Positions 23,601-36,009 of a stretch of DNA of 64,000 nucleotides are shown in pieces. How positions within the stretch are numbered: position 1 is the first letter of the stretch; each line of letters begins with the position of its first letter. A model generated the notes under the pieces. That model made no database searches. It was not told the DNA's origin and saw only the letters and a list, made by a program, of their open reading frames with translations. Origin of the DNA: Misgurnus anguillicaudatus. Its lineage: Eukaryota > Chordata > Actinopteri > Cypriniformes > Cobitidae. The stretch covers positions 10,963,001 to 11,027,000 of the forward strand of contig NC_073358.2 of assembly GCF_027580225.2 (NCBI RefSeq). Direction: 5' to 3'. Position numbers and translations under genes: made by a program.

Positions 23601-26600
23601 TGAGCCCTGCCGATGTCCAGAATTTGCAGAAGTGTACACTTCTATTTATTTTATCAAGTAGCTACTTGGGGTCTTACCCTGTCCTCATCAACATTAACCA
23701 TGGTTTTATTACAGTTAACAAAAGAAAAAACTATGGTTACCAATAATTAAGCCATGGTTCCTATAAAACAACCATGGTTTTGCTACAGAAATACTGGTTA
23801 AATCATAGATACTATAGTAAGTCAATACCATAGTATTGTAGTAATCAATACCATAAAAACATGCTTATTACAAAAAAGGTAATATTTGAAATAATAAGTT
23901 GCTTTAAACAACATTGAATGAGTTTACATCTATCTTCGACTCTTTATTTTTCTTTATTATTTAGTCTAAATCATCTTCGAAAACAATTGTTTTCTATATA
24001 ACAAAACAACGAATGTTAGCACAGTCATGTTTTTGCTTATTTCAAACATTCAGACATGCCTTCAGATCAAAAGGTTCTCAAGACCATGAGAAACAGTTCA
24101 GTCAAGTGACCCTTAACTTTTGCCCCCTCAGTGTAACTGGTTAAACAAATGAACTATGAACCCTAGAAATTCAACTAGAACCTATTGAAAATCTACTATT
24201 GTGAGTGTAATAATGCGGTTGAAACTTTTAAAGCATAATAAAATGCACTGTTAATCCTCATGGTGATACTTCTCATGTGTGTTTTTTTATTATGACCTAG
24301 AACAGTGGTCTCCAACATGGTGCCCACGGGCACCAGGTTGCCCGCACAGAGTCTGTGAATTGCCCGTCAAAGCACATTCTATTTAATTATATATTTTATT
24401 ACATATTTTTTATATTAGCTTGCCTTCTTTTATGCCTGATAACATTTTAAATAATGATAAAACATATCAACAAGTAAAATAAAATAAACAAAACTAAAAA
24501 GTTTTTAGTAGACTATATCAAAAAGTAGCCCTCCAGATTGTTTTATCCATTGTGGTAGCCCTTGCTCACAAAAAGGTTGAAGACCCCTGGCCTTAAACAT
24601 TAACAGTCATTCTCAGCAAGTGTGTGAAACCTCTGTTATCTACAAAGGACGACGCTTATGGCTGCAATAAAACCAAATAAAACAGCACTTCAAATGAGAA
24701 AAACAGGAGGCTTTTCTGGCACCATTTGCTTGTGAACACCAGAAGACTCACAGCATTCAAACTACACTCACAGCTTCAGCTCTGAAAACTAAAGCAAATT
24801 TGTGTCTTAAAAATAAACGATTTCTATTTGCATGCACACTTCTCACCCCAAAATGCCCAATTTTTATGTCACGCATTGCCTTTCCTCAATTATCCGCCAA
24901 TGACAAAGCACAAACCTGAACAACATCTTCCAGAGAAGAAACACGCTCCATCACTTATAGAGTCCTAATGCCTCACTTTTGAGTGCGGCCCAATTGCATT
25001 AGCTGGGAGAGAGGTCCTGCTAATCCGATATCAGATGCAGGCTCTCCATTAACACGCTCACGATGACTGTATCTTACAGCGTCAGGGCCGCCCATTTCTG
25101 CCTGCCACACCAGTAACTCGGACCGCTGCGGATTCAAATGCACGCGATTCGATTATCGGATGACAGAGAGCCGCAACGGACCGGACAGTTGGAGAAAGTA
25201 TGACAAAGCACCGGTGAGATTGTGTTACAGTTACAGTGCTGTAAGACAATATGGTAACCGGTCGGTGTTATGCTTAAGGACATTGGCTGGAAAGGAGAAG
25301 AAAAAGGCGGTCCTCGATCGCATCCATCTCTTGTTGTGTTTTATCAAGCAAAGCTCCAGTGACATCTGTACCAGAGTAAAAAACTCAAATAGTTGGCAAG
25401 GCATGCAAGCCATTACCAGTTTTAATCGAAAACAACTCAGAAAAGAGCCGCGACCTAGGGTAAGCAGGAAAGGGTATATAATGACAAAGGGTGTGCTGTA
25501 TGTAACCACATTAGGCAGGTATGTCCCACATATCAGTGAGAAACAGAGAGGCTTTCATGAAGATTTACCCGGGGCGCGAGCTTGTTGATATTTGTCATGA
25601 TGTGTTTCATCTTTTCACACTACTGTGGCATTATTCTCATACCAGGAATCTAGATATGTGAGCCTGCCTGTGAAAACCCAGGTATCCAACTCTTTTTGTT
25701 TTTCTTAATAAATGTAATCTCGATATCTTTAATATTGACCAAGTAAGATTATGTCAAAGATTGTGAAATCAAACTTTGATGCTCTTCTTCTCATTATTAG
25801 ATTATAAGACTTTAGTTTGGACTTCACAGACAGGGTCAAATATTCTTAAAAGACTTAAAGGGGACATATCATGAAAATCTGATGCTATAATTGTGATCCC
25901 CGTGCTTCTATTAACATAGAAAACATAAAAAAGATCAACCCAGTTACTTAGTTTTGATAAACCATTCTTTGCAAGCATGTGAAAAAATAGGTTGGCTCCC
26001 CTTGTGATGTCAGAAGGGGATAATACCGCCTCTTAATCCGCACTATCCATCCAGAACACTGCTATTTAGTGCAGCTCATTTGCATTTTAAAGGACACACC
26101 CAAAAATGTAAACATTTACAAATTTTTTAGCAACTTTAACGTGCTATAATAAATTATCTATATGGTATTTTGAGCTAGAACTTAACATATGTACTCTAGA
26201 GACACCAACGAATTATTTGACATTTAAAAAAAATCTTGTGAAATGTCCCCTTTAAAGACCACCATTAAAAGCAAAACACACTAGTAAGTGCACCCTTATT
26301 TAGTTTAAATGTGCATCTGATAGATAACCTACTTTAATTCAAAGCAAGTGCATTACAAGATATACATTTAATCAGCAATCAGCATGTGCGTTCCCTGGGA
26401 ATTGAACTTATGACCTTTTGCACACTTCTATATCAATGCTTTTCCAGTTGAGTTACCGGAATAATTTCTAAAATGAGCTAAAACTATCAATGGCAGATGA
26501 AAGAGAAACAAAGATACTTTTTTATGTAACTAAACACCAAACATAAAGAAATAGTATTGCATTGTGACCCATATACTGTAACCTAAATGCAGTAAAGGAT

Positions 26601-28984
26601 ACGGTCTGTAAATTTGTATAAAATTTATTATAAAGTGTACAAAAAGGACACATCTGCTGCTCTTTCATAATCCAATTCATAGCAATCCTGAATCCAAGAT
26701 GTTTACGGATGGAAAATACAACTGATGAGAGCGACCTTACACAACTGAATTCACAATTATACCTTCGACAGCAGAAACGCACAAAAGAAGCAAATAAAGA
26801 AAAAACAGCACCAATATGCCTGTCGGTCTTTGTGCAAAACAGGCATTTCTTTAGCGACCCCCAGATGGGGGCAGCAGATTTCAATTTATTGTTTCAGAAG
26901 AGTTCACACTTTTGGTAATTCTGACAAATAACAAACCTAAAGACTAAAACATGACTAGATTACCGCTTCTGAACTTCAGCCTCACTGCTATAGTCTAAAA
27001 TTCACAAATGCCAGAAATCGACTGTAACAGTTGATTAAAGGTAGAAATTTGCGAAACAAATCTGACTATTAATTGCTTATATACATTAAAACCCCAATAA
27101 CATATTATCTATTATACCTACTCCTTCTGTCAAAAGCCTTAAACTAAACTCACAGGGGTAAAACACAGGGGATGAATAACACAATGTTTGTTTCAGCAGC
27201 TCAGGGGTGTCGGGGTGATTGGTCTGCTTCAGAGCACACTGCACACCCTTGTTGCTGGAAATATTTTCTCAGGGTGGCCGGCCGGTCGGTCGCGCAGACG
27301 TTCCCAGCTGCAGAGAGGCCCGCAAATGTGTGCCGAGTTAAATACAAGATGTGGAATTTGGCCAGGGCAGAGAGGTCAACAGGCCTACGCCTTCTCCAGA
27401 ATTCAACGGTACGATGTGAAGTATAGGGAGGGATTTACAAGAATCTGGGTCTAAATGACATCTCCAGACCCAGAATCTGAGCTTAGACTGAATATGCTAG
27501 TTCGGTGTTGTTTTTTAAGCATTGTTTATTAGCGTCCAGCACACTTTTCACACTCACTAATCCAACACTGTACAGTTATTTCTTTATGTTAAGTAAAAAC
27601 ACCTTTGTACAGGTCTGTAAAAGCAATTACTTCCTTAGACATGAGAAAACCAAGAGGAGAAAGGACAAATAAAAACCAAAAACAGCAGCTGCATCTGTCT
27701 CTCTTCTGCCAAGATTTAAATCCAATCGTATATCACCAAGAGACAGATTTAGACATATTCAGGACGACACCCACCGAGAGACAATATGGCCATATGTACT
27801 GTTGTTGACTCATACAACTGAATGCACAGTATCGTGCATTAGCTCATGAATGAATTAAAAACAAATAAAGCTGTTCAAAATAAATTACTGGCTGTATATG
27901 TTAGCACTTATTTCTAGAAAAAATTATTTAGGTTTATGGATCATTTATTACAAATTACTCGAGAAACCATATCTGGCACTTAAAATAAAGATGCATTTAT
28001 GCTAGTCGGCCATTGTTTTGTTATTTATTTGTTTAGTCTCATTAAAAATAGTGATGTGTGTGATGCCTGACTGGCCAGGATCCATGTTAAATGAATTATG
28101 AAGGTGTGACTGCTCAATAGACACACAGCAGTGCTCCTGATCCTCTTAATTCACAATGGCATTAACACAGTTTATGGTCAGGACACCCAAAGTGGAGCAC
28201 TTGACAAGGTGCCAAGTGAAAACAGTGCATCGTATATGTGTATATAGTATCTCCTCCATAAAGAAACCAAAACAATTTCAACCAGATCACTTTATAGACC
28301 TGCCTAAACTGGTTGAAGGCAGACTAAAAGCAGATTAAAATGAAGGTTTCATAGTTTATGTTTTTTGTGGGTTTTTGCATGCTCTAACCAGACAATGAGC
28401 ATGATACATTACACATTAATGCTAGGATACAAACAAATCTGTCAGAATAAAAGGTGGGAAAGAAAGTATTTATAGATGGATTATAACCAACTTCTGTCAT
28501 AAGAAATTACCAAGATGAGGTCTTTCACTACAAAAAATGTGAATAACCAAATGAAACAGAAATAAATAACCAAAAAATATACCCTATTATCTTTGTTTGC
28601 TTAAGGCAAAGATTTACACTTCACTCTGATCCTTATTTTATAGTCCATATTGATTTTAATCCACTTATAATTATTTCAATTCCTTTATATTTATTCATTT
28701 GAATAGTAAGAGACACTTGAAGTACATATTTTGGAAATGTTATACATTGAGCAAAACAAGCATAAAACTTGATTTAGTCATAACAACATGTAAATCCCAT
28801 TAAATGCATATGTAATATGTCCCGTTTCATTGTTATTAAGCATGCATAAAGTCATATAAGTGTAGAAAAGACGTTTACCTATACGAGTGACAGAAGAGAT
28901 GGTGCACAGCACAAGCAGATAAAATACAGGAGAGATGAGGCTCTCAGCCCCGGGGTAGTAAGATCCTGCTCTCCCCATACCCAT
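17689..28984 (-). CDS. rgmb: Repulsive guidance molecule B (RGMb/DRAGON)
   Basis: GPI-anchored co-receptor for BMP ligands and ligand of neogenin, acting at the cell surface of neurons and other cells. Three exons: 28984-28879 (signal peptide), 22800-22274 (N-terminal domain and start of the vWF-D domain), 18366-17689 (rest). They join in phase to 436 residues; human RGMB has 437. Features: signal core FYLLVLCTISSV; cysteine-rich helical domain from Cys45 (CRIQKCTTDF); N-glycosylation site NCS at 111; autoproteolysis motif FGDPH with the Asp164-Pro165 bond; EGAWPLIDNNYLSVQVTN; KDIYFHSCVFDLLTTGDANF; and a C-terminal hydrophobic tail (LLSHALLVLFLLSGLL) preceded by small residues, as a GPI signal. 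Sequence matches RGMB better than RGMA or hemojuvelin. A Q/M-rich stretch (MQGLQQAGMQQQQ) replaces a variable loop near residue 320. Confidence 0.95.
18450..18853. repeat. Foldback MITE in rgmb intron 2
   Basis: AGCGCCATGTAAAAAAAAGAATAAA at the left pairs with TTTTTATTTGTTTTTATGCGCC at the right. Inner blocks GAGAATAAAGTCGAAGT and CGACTTTATTCTC are also inverted copies. Confidence 0.65.
18882..20086. mobile_element. Non-autonomous PIF/Harbinger-like element
   Basis: About 1.2 kb bounded by GGGGCTCTATCTTACACCC and the inverted AAAATTGGGCCC, with a 3-bp flank TAA on both sides (18879-18881, 20087-20089). The interior is full of GCGC-type words (GCGCAATGC, GCGCTTAGA). No transposase was seen. 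Family assignment rests on the 3-bp A/T target duplication and is tentative. Confidence 0.6.
20325..20445. repeat. Dispersed SINE-like repeat, copy 1
   Basis: Contains GACACGTTTATCCAAAGTAAC and CCCTGGGAATCGAATCCACAA, the latter resembling a tRNA T-arm/B-box in reverse. Relatives occur at about 26290-26470, 29510-29645, 37200-37335 and 58612-58700. A tRNA-derived SINE is likely, but no A-box was confirmed. Confidence 0.5.
20446..21363. other. rgmb intron 2, no repeat or exon recognised
   Basis: Unique-looking sequence within the intron between the 22800-22274 and 18366-17689 exons. Nothing coding was recognised. Some stretches (20880-21250) could be regulatory but carry no diagnostic signal. 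Confidence 0.35.
21364..21595. repeat. CCAGCT/AGCTGG-rich MITE
   Basis: A dense set of AGCTGGT and ACCAGCT words in both orientations forms an extended imperfect palindrome, starting AAAACCAGCATAAATGG and ending AACCAGCTTATGG. A fragment of the family is at about 34575-34690. Confidence 0.65.
23236..23609. mobile_element. Degraded DNA-transposon MITE in rgmb intron 1
   Basis: Bounded by CAGGGCTCAACATAGAGG and the inverted TTGGGTTGAGCCCTG. The inner blocks CCCGGTGGGC and GGCCCGACTGGGCC are characteristic of hAT-like fish elements. No clear 8-bp duplication was found. Confidence 0.55.
24303..24591. mobile_element. hAT-like MITE in rgmb intron 1
   Basis: Left end CAGTGGTCTCCAACATGGTG and right end AAAAGGTTGAAGACCCCTG are approximate inverted copies. 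It is related in ends to the element at 11823-12092. The target duplication is not resolved. Confidence 0.55.
24900..25150. other. Possible conserved non-coding element in rgmb intron 1
   Basis: Non-repetitive stretch with homeodomain/SOX-like words (GCATTAGCTGG, TGCTAATCCGATA, CTCCATTAA) set in otherwise repeat-dense DNA. Composition resembles vertebrate developmental enhancers, but conservation cannot be tested here. Confidence 0.25.
25856..26255. repeat. MITE, 'TTAAAGGGGACATATCATG' family
   Basis: Ends AAAGGGGACATATCATGAAAAT and CTTGTGAAATGTCCCCTTT are inverted copies. The interior has CTCATTTGCATTTAAAGGAC. Partial relatives begin at about 51378 and 60459. Confidence 0.8.
26256..28878. 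other. Remainder of rgmb intron 1
   Basis: Holds a SINE-like repeat copy (about 26290-26470) and otherwise unique sequence. Short open frames are present but show no recognisable protein family. No exon was supported between the leader exon and 22800. Confidence 0.4.
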
Positions 28985-29420
28985 CCATCCATCCAGAGGG
29001 ACTCAAGAGTACTCCACGGGTCAACAGATCCAACTTCAACCCTTTCTGGGACGCGCAACTTTGTGAAGACGCGGACACGTTTAGGTAACGCACGCCGTCC
29101 GCGCCTATTACGCATAGAAGAGAAACAAAGTGAGTCGAGCGCGATCCCAAACACTTTCCCGGACTCAAACACTATCTGGTTTGCGTTGGTCAAACTACGA
29201 TTTTAGTTCTGTTGACGTTACTGAATTTAATCTGCGCCCCGCGATCGTCCGATTCATGTTGCACGCACATCAGATTTCTCCGCCGCAAAGAAATCAAGCT
29301 CAGTCTTTCCCCAATGATCGATAGTGAATCAACCTAACCCGAGTTTAGCGGAAACCCCGCCCACCCCGAGATTTAAGCCACGCCCCTCGGGCCATACATC
29401 CCACAAAGGGCTCGTGCTCT
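28985..29420. promoter_or_regulatory. CpG-rich 5' region of rgmb
   Basis: Marked rise in CpG density against an AT-rich background (ACGCGGACACG, ACGCACGCCGTCCGCGCC, GCGCCCCGCGATCG). It covers the presumed 5' UTR and promoter upstream of the rgmb start at 28984. A CpG-island promoter fits a broadly used developmental gene. The transcription start is not placed. Confidence 0.55.
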
Positions 29421-31202
29421 CTCACTTTCAGCTAGGATTTAAATGTAGTGTAATGGCTGTGGAGTGTGTTGTGTTTTATTGGGAGAGAGAGAGAGCGAGC
29501 ATCATATTATTTACATTTACGCATTTGGTGGACACTTTTAACCAAACTGACAGTGCATTCATCCATCAGTGTGTGTGTTCCCTGGGAATGAACCTACAAC
29601 CTTGGTGTTGCGAACACGATCCTTTACCAAATGAGCAACATATTACAGGGACATCTTTATGATAAACTGACTTTAATACTATATATAGTGCAGGATGAGG
29701 CTAAAGGTCTCTGAATGACAGCTTTCTGGAAGCAGATCTCTTGGAAAATCCACTCAGAGACTCATTTATTGGCTATAATGCAGGGTGGCGTACATATAAA
29801 CCGTCAAGGAGGTGCAATCTTAAGCTAAGAAAAATTCATATTCAGAATGAGACAATGTAACTTGAGTCAGTTACGGGGTGATATCATCAGCTCCTTTATA
29901 GCAATAACATACTAAGACCGCAAGGCTTTACAAGACATTAATCCATTCCTGCTTCCTGTGCCGGACAGCTACAGGCCAAGTGGTATTTATAGAGCTCGAG
30001 GCAGCTCTCCTATTGTCCAGCAGGGGAGCAGAAGCGTTCAAAATCCAAGATAAGCTTCGCACTGTCAATGCAATACAAAATCAATTCAAAGAGAATCCAG
30101 CGAACCTGAATATAAACCCATTTTCTTTATGAATACACAAAATTGGGTTACGCCGCACCACGCGTCTCACGGGAATTCTGGAAAAGCTTCTGTTGCTAGA
30201 GAATAGCGGTTTAATAGGAATTGTGGATGTTTAGGGCTCATTGCCTTTAACCCAATTCTTAAGCGGCCAGTTAAAATCAGTCGAGGTGTAAGAACGACTT
30301 CAGTCAGTTTAAGGATTAGAGAGATTTTGGTTTTCTTTGGTCATAACAGAGACCTCTTTCTCACTTGTGTGAGCGTGACACTGCTTGGGAACGAGATTAA
30401 AGAATTATCTCAAAGCTGCAAAATATTTAGTTCATTTTCTTCACATCCAAGCTGACAGAAACCCATGAGCGTGGCATCCTTAATGCTGATCTCTCAAGCC
30501 TTATAGATACACAGCGTGTGTATTGCCTTAATGGTTTATTGATTGGTTATACCCAGGTGACAGGGGTCTCTGCATGAACCCTTCTGCCCCATCATGACAC
30601 AGGTCAATGACCAGTTACTATCATAACCACTAACTCCCCTATAAACCACAAAAATCATTCAGAATCATTATTAGCTCATATGCAGGCATTCATCGACAAG
30701 TTTCCGAGGAATAGTGAAAAGTAATCCATAATGTATTCACCCTCATGCCATCCCAGATGTATCTGACTATTGAGAGTAGACCAGCTTGTGCATATCAGCT
30801 CCAGATCACAGCTGCAGGAGGAAGAGCAGAGACCCGAAACCGACTCTCACTAAGAGCTGACCTTAAACATTGCACCTCAGTCACAACATCAAGGGTGAAC
30901 CTGTCTCAGACTTTGATGTCAGTCGGAGAAAAAGGCAAACCCTGTGCCGTGCCCTCCACCGTAAGAGGACAACAGGATAATCTTACAGCCCTTCCACGTC
31001 TCTTCCGCCACCTTTGTTCTCCAGCTGTATATGTTTAATGCATAATACGTCTTACTGTCAAATCCTGGAGGCTGACCTAAAAAGATCAATCTTGCTTTTC
31101 TTTCTATTTCGCTTTAAATATATGCATGCTTACTTTATGATGCCACCAGCCAGATCTCACGAGAATTTGTGCGTATTTTAGGAGTTGGCTAATTCGTATA
31201 AA
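29421..31202. other. Intergenic, SINE-like copy and unique sequence
   Basis: Starts with a (GA)n patch near 29481 and a SINE-like repeat at 29510-29645. The rest has no recognised gene. Confidence 0.4.
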
Positions 31203-31622
31203 AGCTGTGTCCCAATTCAAAGGCTGTGACCTTCTAAAGACGCAACCACAGAAGGCAAGCACTCAGTCTTTGAAGGTCGCAGCCTCTGAAGTCCACAAAG
31301 AGAACTGAAATTAGACGGTCTAGCCTTCGAAGGATCCACAATTTGCATCAGCTGCTGCACGCTCCAAGGTTAGATGTTTATTTTAAAATATCCAGCCATT
31401 ATATTCAGCCGTTCCAGGCGCGCAATGAATCTTGGGATAGCATAGGCTGTTAAGGATCCATTCGTTCTATCCTTAGCAGCACAGAAAAATAAGGACGCAT
31501 TATGAGGATTCATTTTAAGCATCCTTCGAAATTGGGATAGCCGTACTAGCCATGCTCCTGTGACGCAATCGGTCTTAGAATACGTCCTTCGAAGGTCGCA
31601 GCCTTTGAATTGGGACACAGCT
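31203..31622. repeat. MITE with AGCTGTGTCCCAATTC ends
   Basis: AGCTGTGTCCCAATTCAAAG at the left and CTTTGAATTGGGACACAGCT at the right are perfect inverted copies over 20 bp. Inner blocks GAAGGTCGCAGCCT also mirror. It is non-coding. Confidence 0.88.
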
Positions 31623-34600
31623 GAAGTGAATCGTACAAAACCTGTGATTATTAGAAAAACAAATAATGAAACCCCACCCCGACTGCAAACTGTACAAATA
31701 ACGTACACATGTGGTCGTACGAATTAAGGGGTGGTCACACAAGATTTTTAATTGTTATTAACTTCCATTCATACGTTTACGAATGTGCTAGACCGAAAAT
31801 GCAAGCTTGTGCAAAAATATTTCGCTGCACACCAAAGTTGACCTGCGAATTCGTATTTCAAATACGCATGACCTTTCTCTCTACTAATAAAATCAAAAAT
31901 GGACAAGGCCAAAGAACTTATACTGACGAAACGCTTCCCGCCTATATTCGCAGTAACGTCCGGAAAATATTTGCATACTCAAAGTCTAATGTCACCTTGA
32001 AAAATGCGTACGAAGTGCCATGAGATTGGGTTGGAAAAAAACAAACTTGGCTGTATGGTTCCATGAAGAGTAAGAAATTCTTCTCGTTGTGTGAACGTTC
32101 CTTAATTTTTAAGAATGTAGATTGAACAAAAACATCAACTGATGTGACATTAATTTAATACGTACAGAAATAAATGATGTAGAACCTCAATGGCATCTGT
32201 TGCACCATTAGTAATCCTCAACGGTCCCTGCAGCTCATTTTAGCAAAGCCTCTTGCTGTGTGTAATGTAAAGCTTTGAAAGAAAGCCTAATAAGCGCACT
32301 AACTGAAGCACACTAAATTAACCATCCTAATGACTTTCCATTATTGTGAGCGACATGGTAAAACAGTATCATTAACACCCCACAAATCACCCACTAAAGT
32401 AAAGGAGCGAGATAGAGTTTGATTACTGAAGATAGAGCTGAAAAGCACTGTAAGAGCATCCGCATGTACTGAGACAACCTGAATAACATAATCACAGCGT
32501 TGAGACCACCCACAGGTCATGTAACTGTAAGTTATCATGTAGATACATGGCATTGAAACATCAGTGTAAGTCTTATCATCGGAACACAGGTTATCTTCGA
32601 TTGGTCTTGTTGCGAAAGGTCAACACAGTGGTTCCTTTCATTCGGCGGCCAGACACAAAGCCGCTCTGTTATCTCTACTTCCCCCCTTAAGCACCTTTAG
32701 AGGAAAACAACGAAGCTCCTATTCCAAAGCATCCATTTTAATTAAAATGAGAGGCAAACATCAGATGATGCTCAGTCGTATCAAATGCATTGAGGAGAAA
32801 GGAGCGTAGAGAGTGTGTTCGACATCCTCTGACCTTGTTTCTCTGTTCCCAGCCATCTGTTTTGGTCACCGTCAAAAGCCTCTTTGGTGGTGGCTGGATG
32901 GCGTGGCCTCACCCCTCGTCAGACTTCCTCTATATGCTTAGGGGACATTTAATATGGTGTCTGATACATACGGCTATGTGACACCTACAAACAAGGGTCT
33001 CTTTGTGACGCTGCTGAAGGTAACGTGGGGCCGGCAGTCACACGGCACACACTAACAAAAAACATGACGACTCCTGGAGGGTTTCGCCAAATTCGCTCTC
33101 TTGCTCAAGCAGACACACCAAGGATCAGCAGAAAATTCAGCAGGGGGAAAAGGGTAATGAGGCACATCTCTTGCAATTCGGTTTTTGGCAGTAAGGTTTC
33201 TACCACAGTCACACAAGCGTGCTTTACATGACTTTACAGGTGTTGACTTAGCATTGGTGCTTGGCAAAAATAGAGCATTTTTAAGCTAGATTTTTCCATT
33301 TAACGTGGGACACTGTACACATCAGCGAAATCGAAGCGAGTACTGAAAATATGCGATGCATCCTGTGCTGTTACGTTCGGCACACATGTGCGATTATCCA
33401 AATGGGATTGAATGAAAACAAGAATATGCCCCCTTTGCTACAATTAAAAATTGCTAAATAAAAATTATAAAACCAACATGCTATATGTTTCACATTCTTT
33501 ATAAGAAACAAGCTTCTCTTTCTATCTTGCCAATGTCTTTGCTATCTTTGTTATTTCTAAGCCCAAAACTTTAACTTTTTAAAGCATTAAAGTCTAGTTT
33601 AGTTATCGTGAACTATTGCGATATGCACATTTGCACTATTTCCGAGAATTTCGGAATATCTTGCATCCCTAAATCACATGCATAACTTAAAAAGTGACAG
33701 TATCTGGGTTTATCATCACCCTGATTTTATGCGCATTTTGAATTTTCACATAAGAAACGAGTGATAAAAATCCCAAATTTCGAAGAAAATCATCTAATTA
33801 GCAAAAACTGTTTTTACACTCGCTTGAGGTGTTTTTTGACTTATACAAAAAATAAATGCGACTAATGGGAGATGGGAACTTATTTGCCGAATAAATACAT
33901 TAAACCCACATGACTGATCATCTAGCGGTTTCCGGTTTCGTTGCCTTTACCATATATGGGGCTCGACGTCATCTTAAAAGGACTCCACTTTTTTTTGAAA
34001 ATATGCTCATTTTCCAGCTCCCCTAAATAAACATTTGATTTTTACCGTTTTGGAATCCATTTAGCCGATCTCCAGGTCTGGCCCTACTACTTTTAGCATA
34101 GCTTAGCACAATCCATTGAATCTGATTAGACCATTTAGCATCACACTAAAAAATAACCAGAGTTTTGATGTTTTTCTTATTTAACACTTTACTCTTCTGT
34201 AGTTAGATCATGTACTAAGACCGACGGAAAATTAAAAGTTGAGATTTTCTAGGCAGATATGGTTAGGAACTATACTCTCATTCTGGAGTAATAATCAAGG
34301 ACGTTGCTGCCGTAACATGGCTGCAGGAGGCACAATGATATTACGCAGCAGCAAAAATAGTCCCCTTGGTAACTTTCAATAGCTGTCTCCATTTTCAAAG
34401 CATGCCTTGTTTTATTTAATGTTGGTTACAAGGTTACCAATACCACCGTTATTTGATTTGACAACTTGATGGAAACACATCTAATTCACATTTGTTGTTT
34501 TTTCTTTTTTGTGCGAATTTAAAAAAGATTCACGTTTGGATGGAAACCCCTCATCTTTTAGTGAAATAAAAAACATCTTGAACCAGCCTAAGGGGCATTA

Positions 34601-35770
34601 GCTGGTCTTAGCTGGTTTCATCTGGTCTTTAGCTTAGCCAAGTGTTTTGCTAGTTGTCCAACTGGGCTCACAGCATAACCAGATATTAAGCCCCCAAACC
34701 CTCCTTTCTAAAATCACTGAAGCAGACCGCTCTAACCAGCAGTTTCTTCTATTCTCCATTTCCACTTCATGGTATAATATATCTATAACACAAAACCAAC
34801 CCAACCAAACAGCATTTTTCAGTGATTTCGCACCATGGTCATCAGTATTTATACTGTACATGTTGATGCTCACATGTGACGAATCACAGTGTGAATACAA
34901 AACAAACCCCTAACTCTGTAGATATGCAAATACACCACAACTGACAACTTCAATCCCCGTTTTTTCCAGTGCATCAATAGAAAATGCCTCACACCCCCAT
35001 CCGCAGCGCATCATCCGCGACGCCTCCCGGGAAAACAGTCCACACAAGCCAACATATGGGTTTCATGTTTAATGCATAAGATGGGTACTGAGCCAAACGT
35101 CTAATCCTGAAGCACTGCGTGGAGGTTTGGGCTACGAAGGCGAGTCTCTATAGTAATTATAATATTAAATGCCTCTTTTAGGCTTGCTTTCATTTGAAGT
35201 GCACACGCCAGAATCCGTAGGCATTATAGCAGTCCATTGGCCGGGTAATGACACTGGCATAAAGACAGCTGTTATGCCTTATGTGGACACGGCTGCACTG
35301 GTATTTTATTAATGGATCACACTCGAGATGTCACAGATTCTCTCTAGGTTGTGAAAAAATCTTGTTTCACAATAGCGTAATGAAACTATATCAAGAGGAC
35401 GATGTGTCGATTAGGTTTCGGCAGGAGTGCATCACAAACTGTTAAGAGTCACTGTGTAACCGCAGTCGTACTGATGGTGATGATGATTTTTGGTTTGTGA
35501 TGTGCTAGGATCACCACACCCTCGGGCTTTTGGTGATAATGCCTCTTATGTTCTCATAAGCATGTGTCAGACATTCATGAAACATTTTCATCACATTCAT
35601 TACTCGATTTCTCGGTGGATTTCAGCTCAATTCGTACCCACTGTGAAACTTCTGATGTAGTGCTAACACAATTTAATAGACAGTTGGGATTAGACGGCTA
35701 TTATGTGAATCACATTTCATTGTTTACGGATTTATATTCCTGCTTTGACACAGTACTGTTGACACATTTA
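31623..35770. other. Intergenic, no gene recognised
   Basis: Mixed unique sequence, with an AGCTGG-type repeat fragment at about 34575-34690. Open frames up to about 100 codons occur but lack any family features and sit in both strands equally. Confidence 0.4.
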
Positions 35771-36009
35771 GGGGCGGTTTCCCGGACCAGGATTAGCTTA
35801 ATCCAGGACTAGGCCTTAGTTTAATTAGGAAATATAACTAGTTTTAACAAACATACCTTACTAAAAACATTACCTGTGTGCATTTTGAGCTAAAACAAAG
35901 GGTCCTGATGTATTTTAAGATATGTAAGTGCAAGATGTTTTCAGTTTGGAGAGCTCTTAAAAGTGTTTAAGTCTAGGACTAGTCTAATCCCTGTCCGGGA
36001 AACCGCCCC
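35771..36009. mobile_element. Harbinger-type MITE
   Basis: 239 bp with near-perfect inverted ends GGGGCGGTTTCCCGGACCAG ... and the mirror CTGTCCGGGAAACCGCCCC, flanked by TTA on both sides (35768-35770, 36010-36012). The 3-bp TWA duplication points to PIF/Harbinger. Confidence 0.85.

Noticed and set aside
28879..29193. 104-codon minus-strand frame overlapping the rgmb leader
   Set aside because: It uses a different frame from the leader. The frame starting at 28984 has the hydrophobic signal and the phase that joins exon 2.
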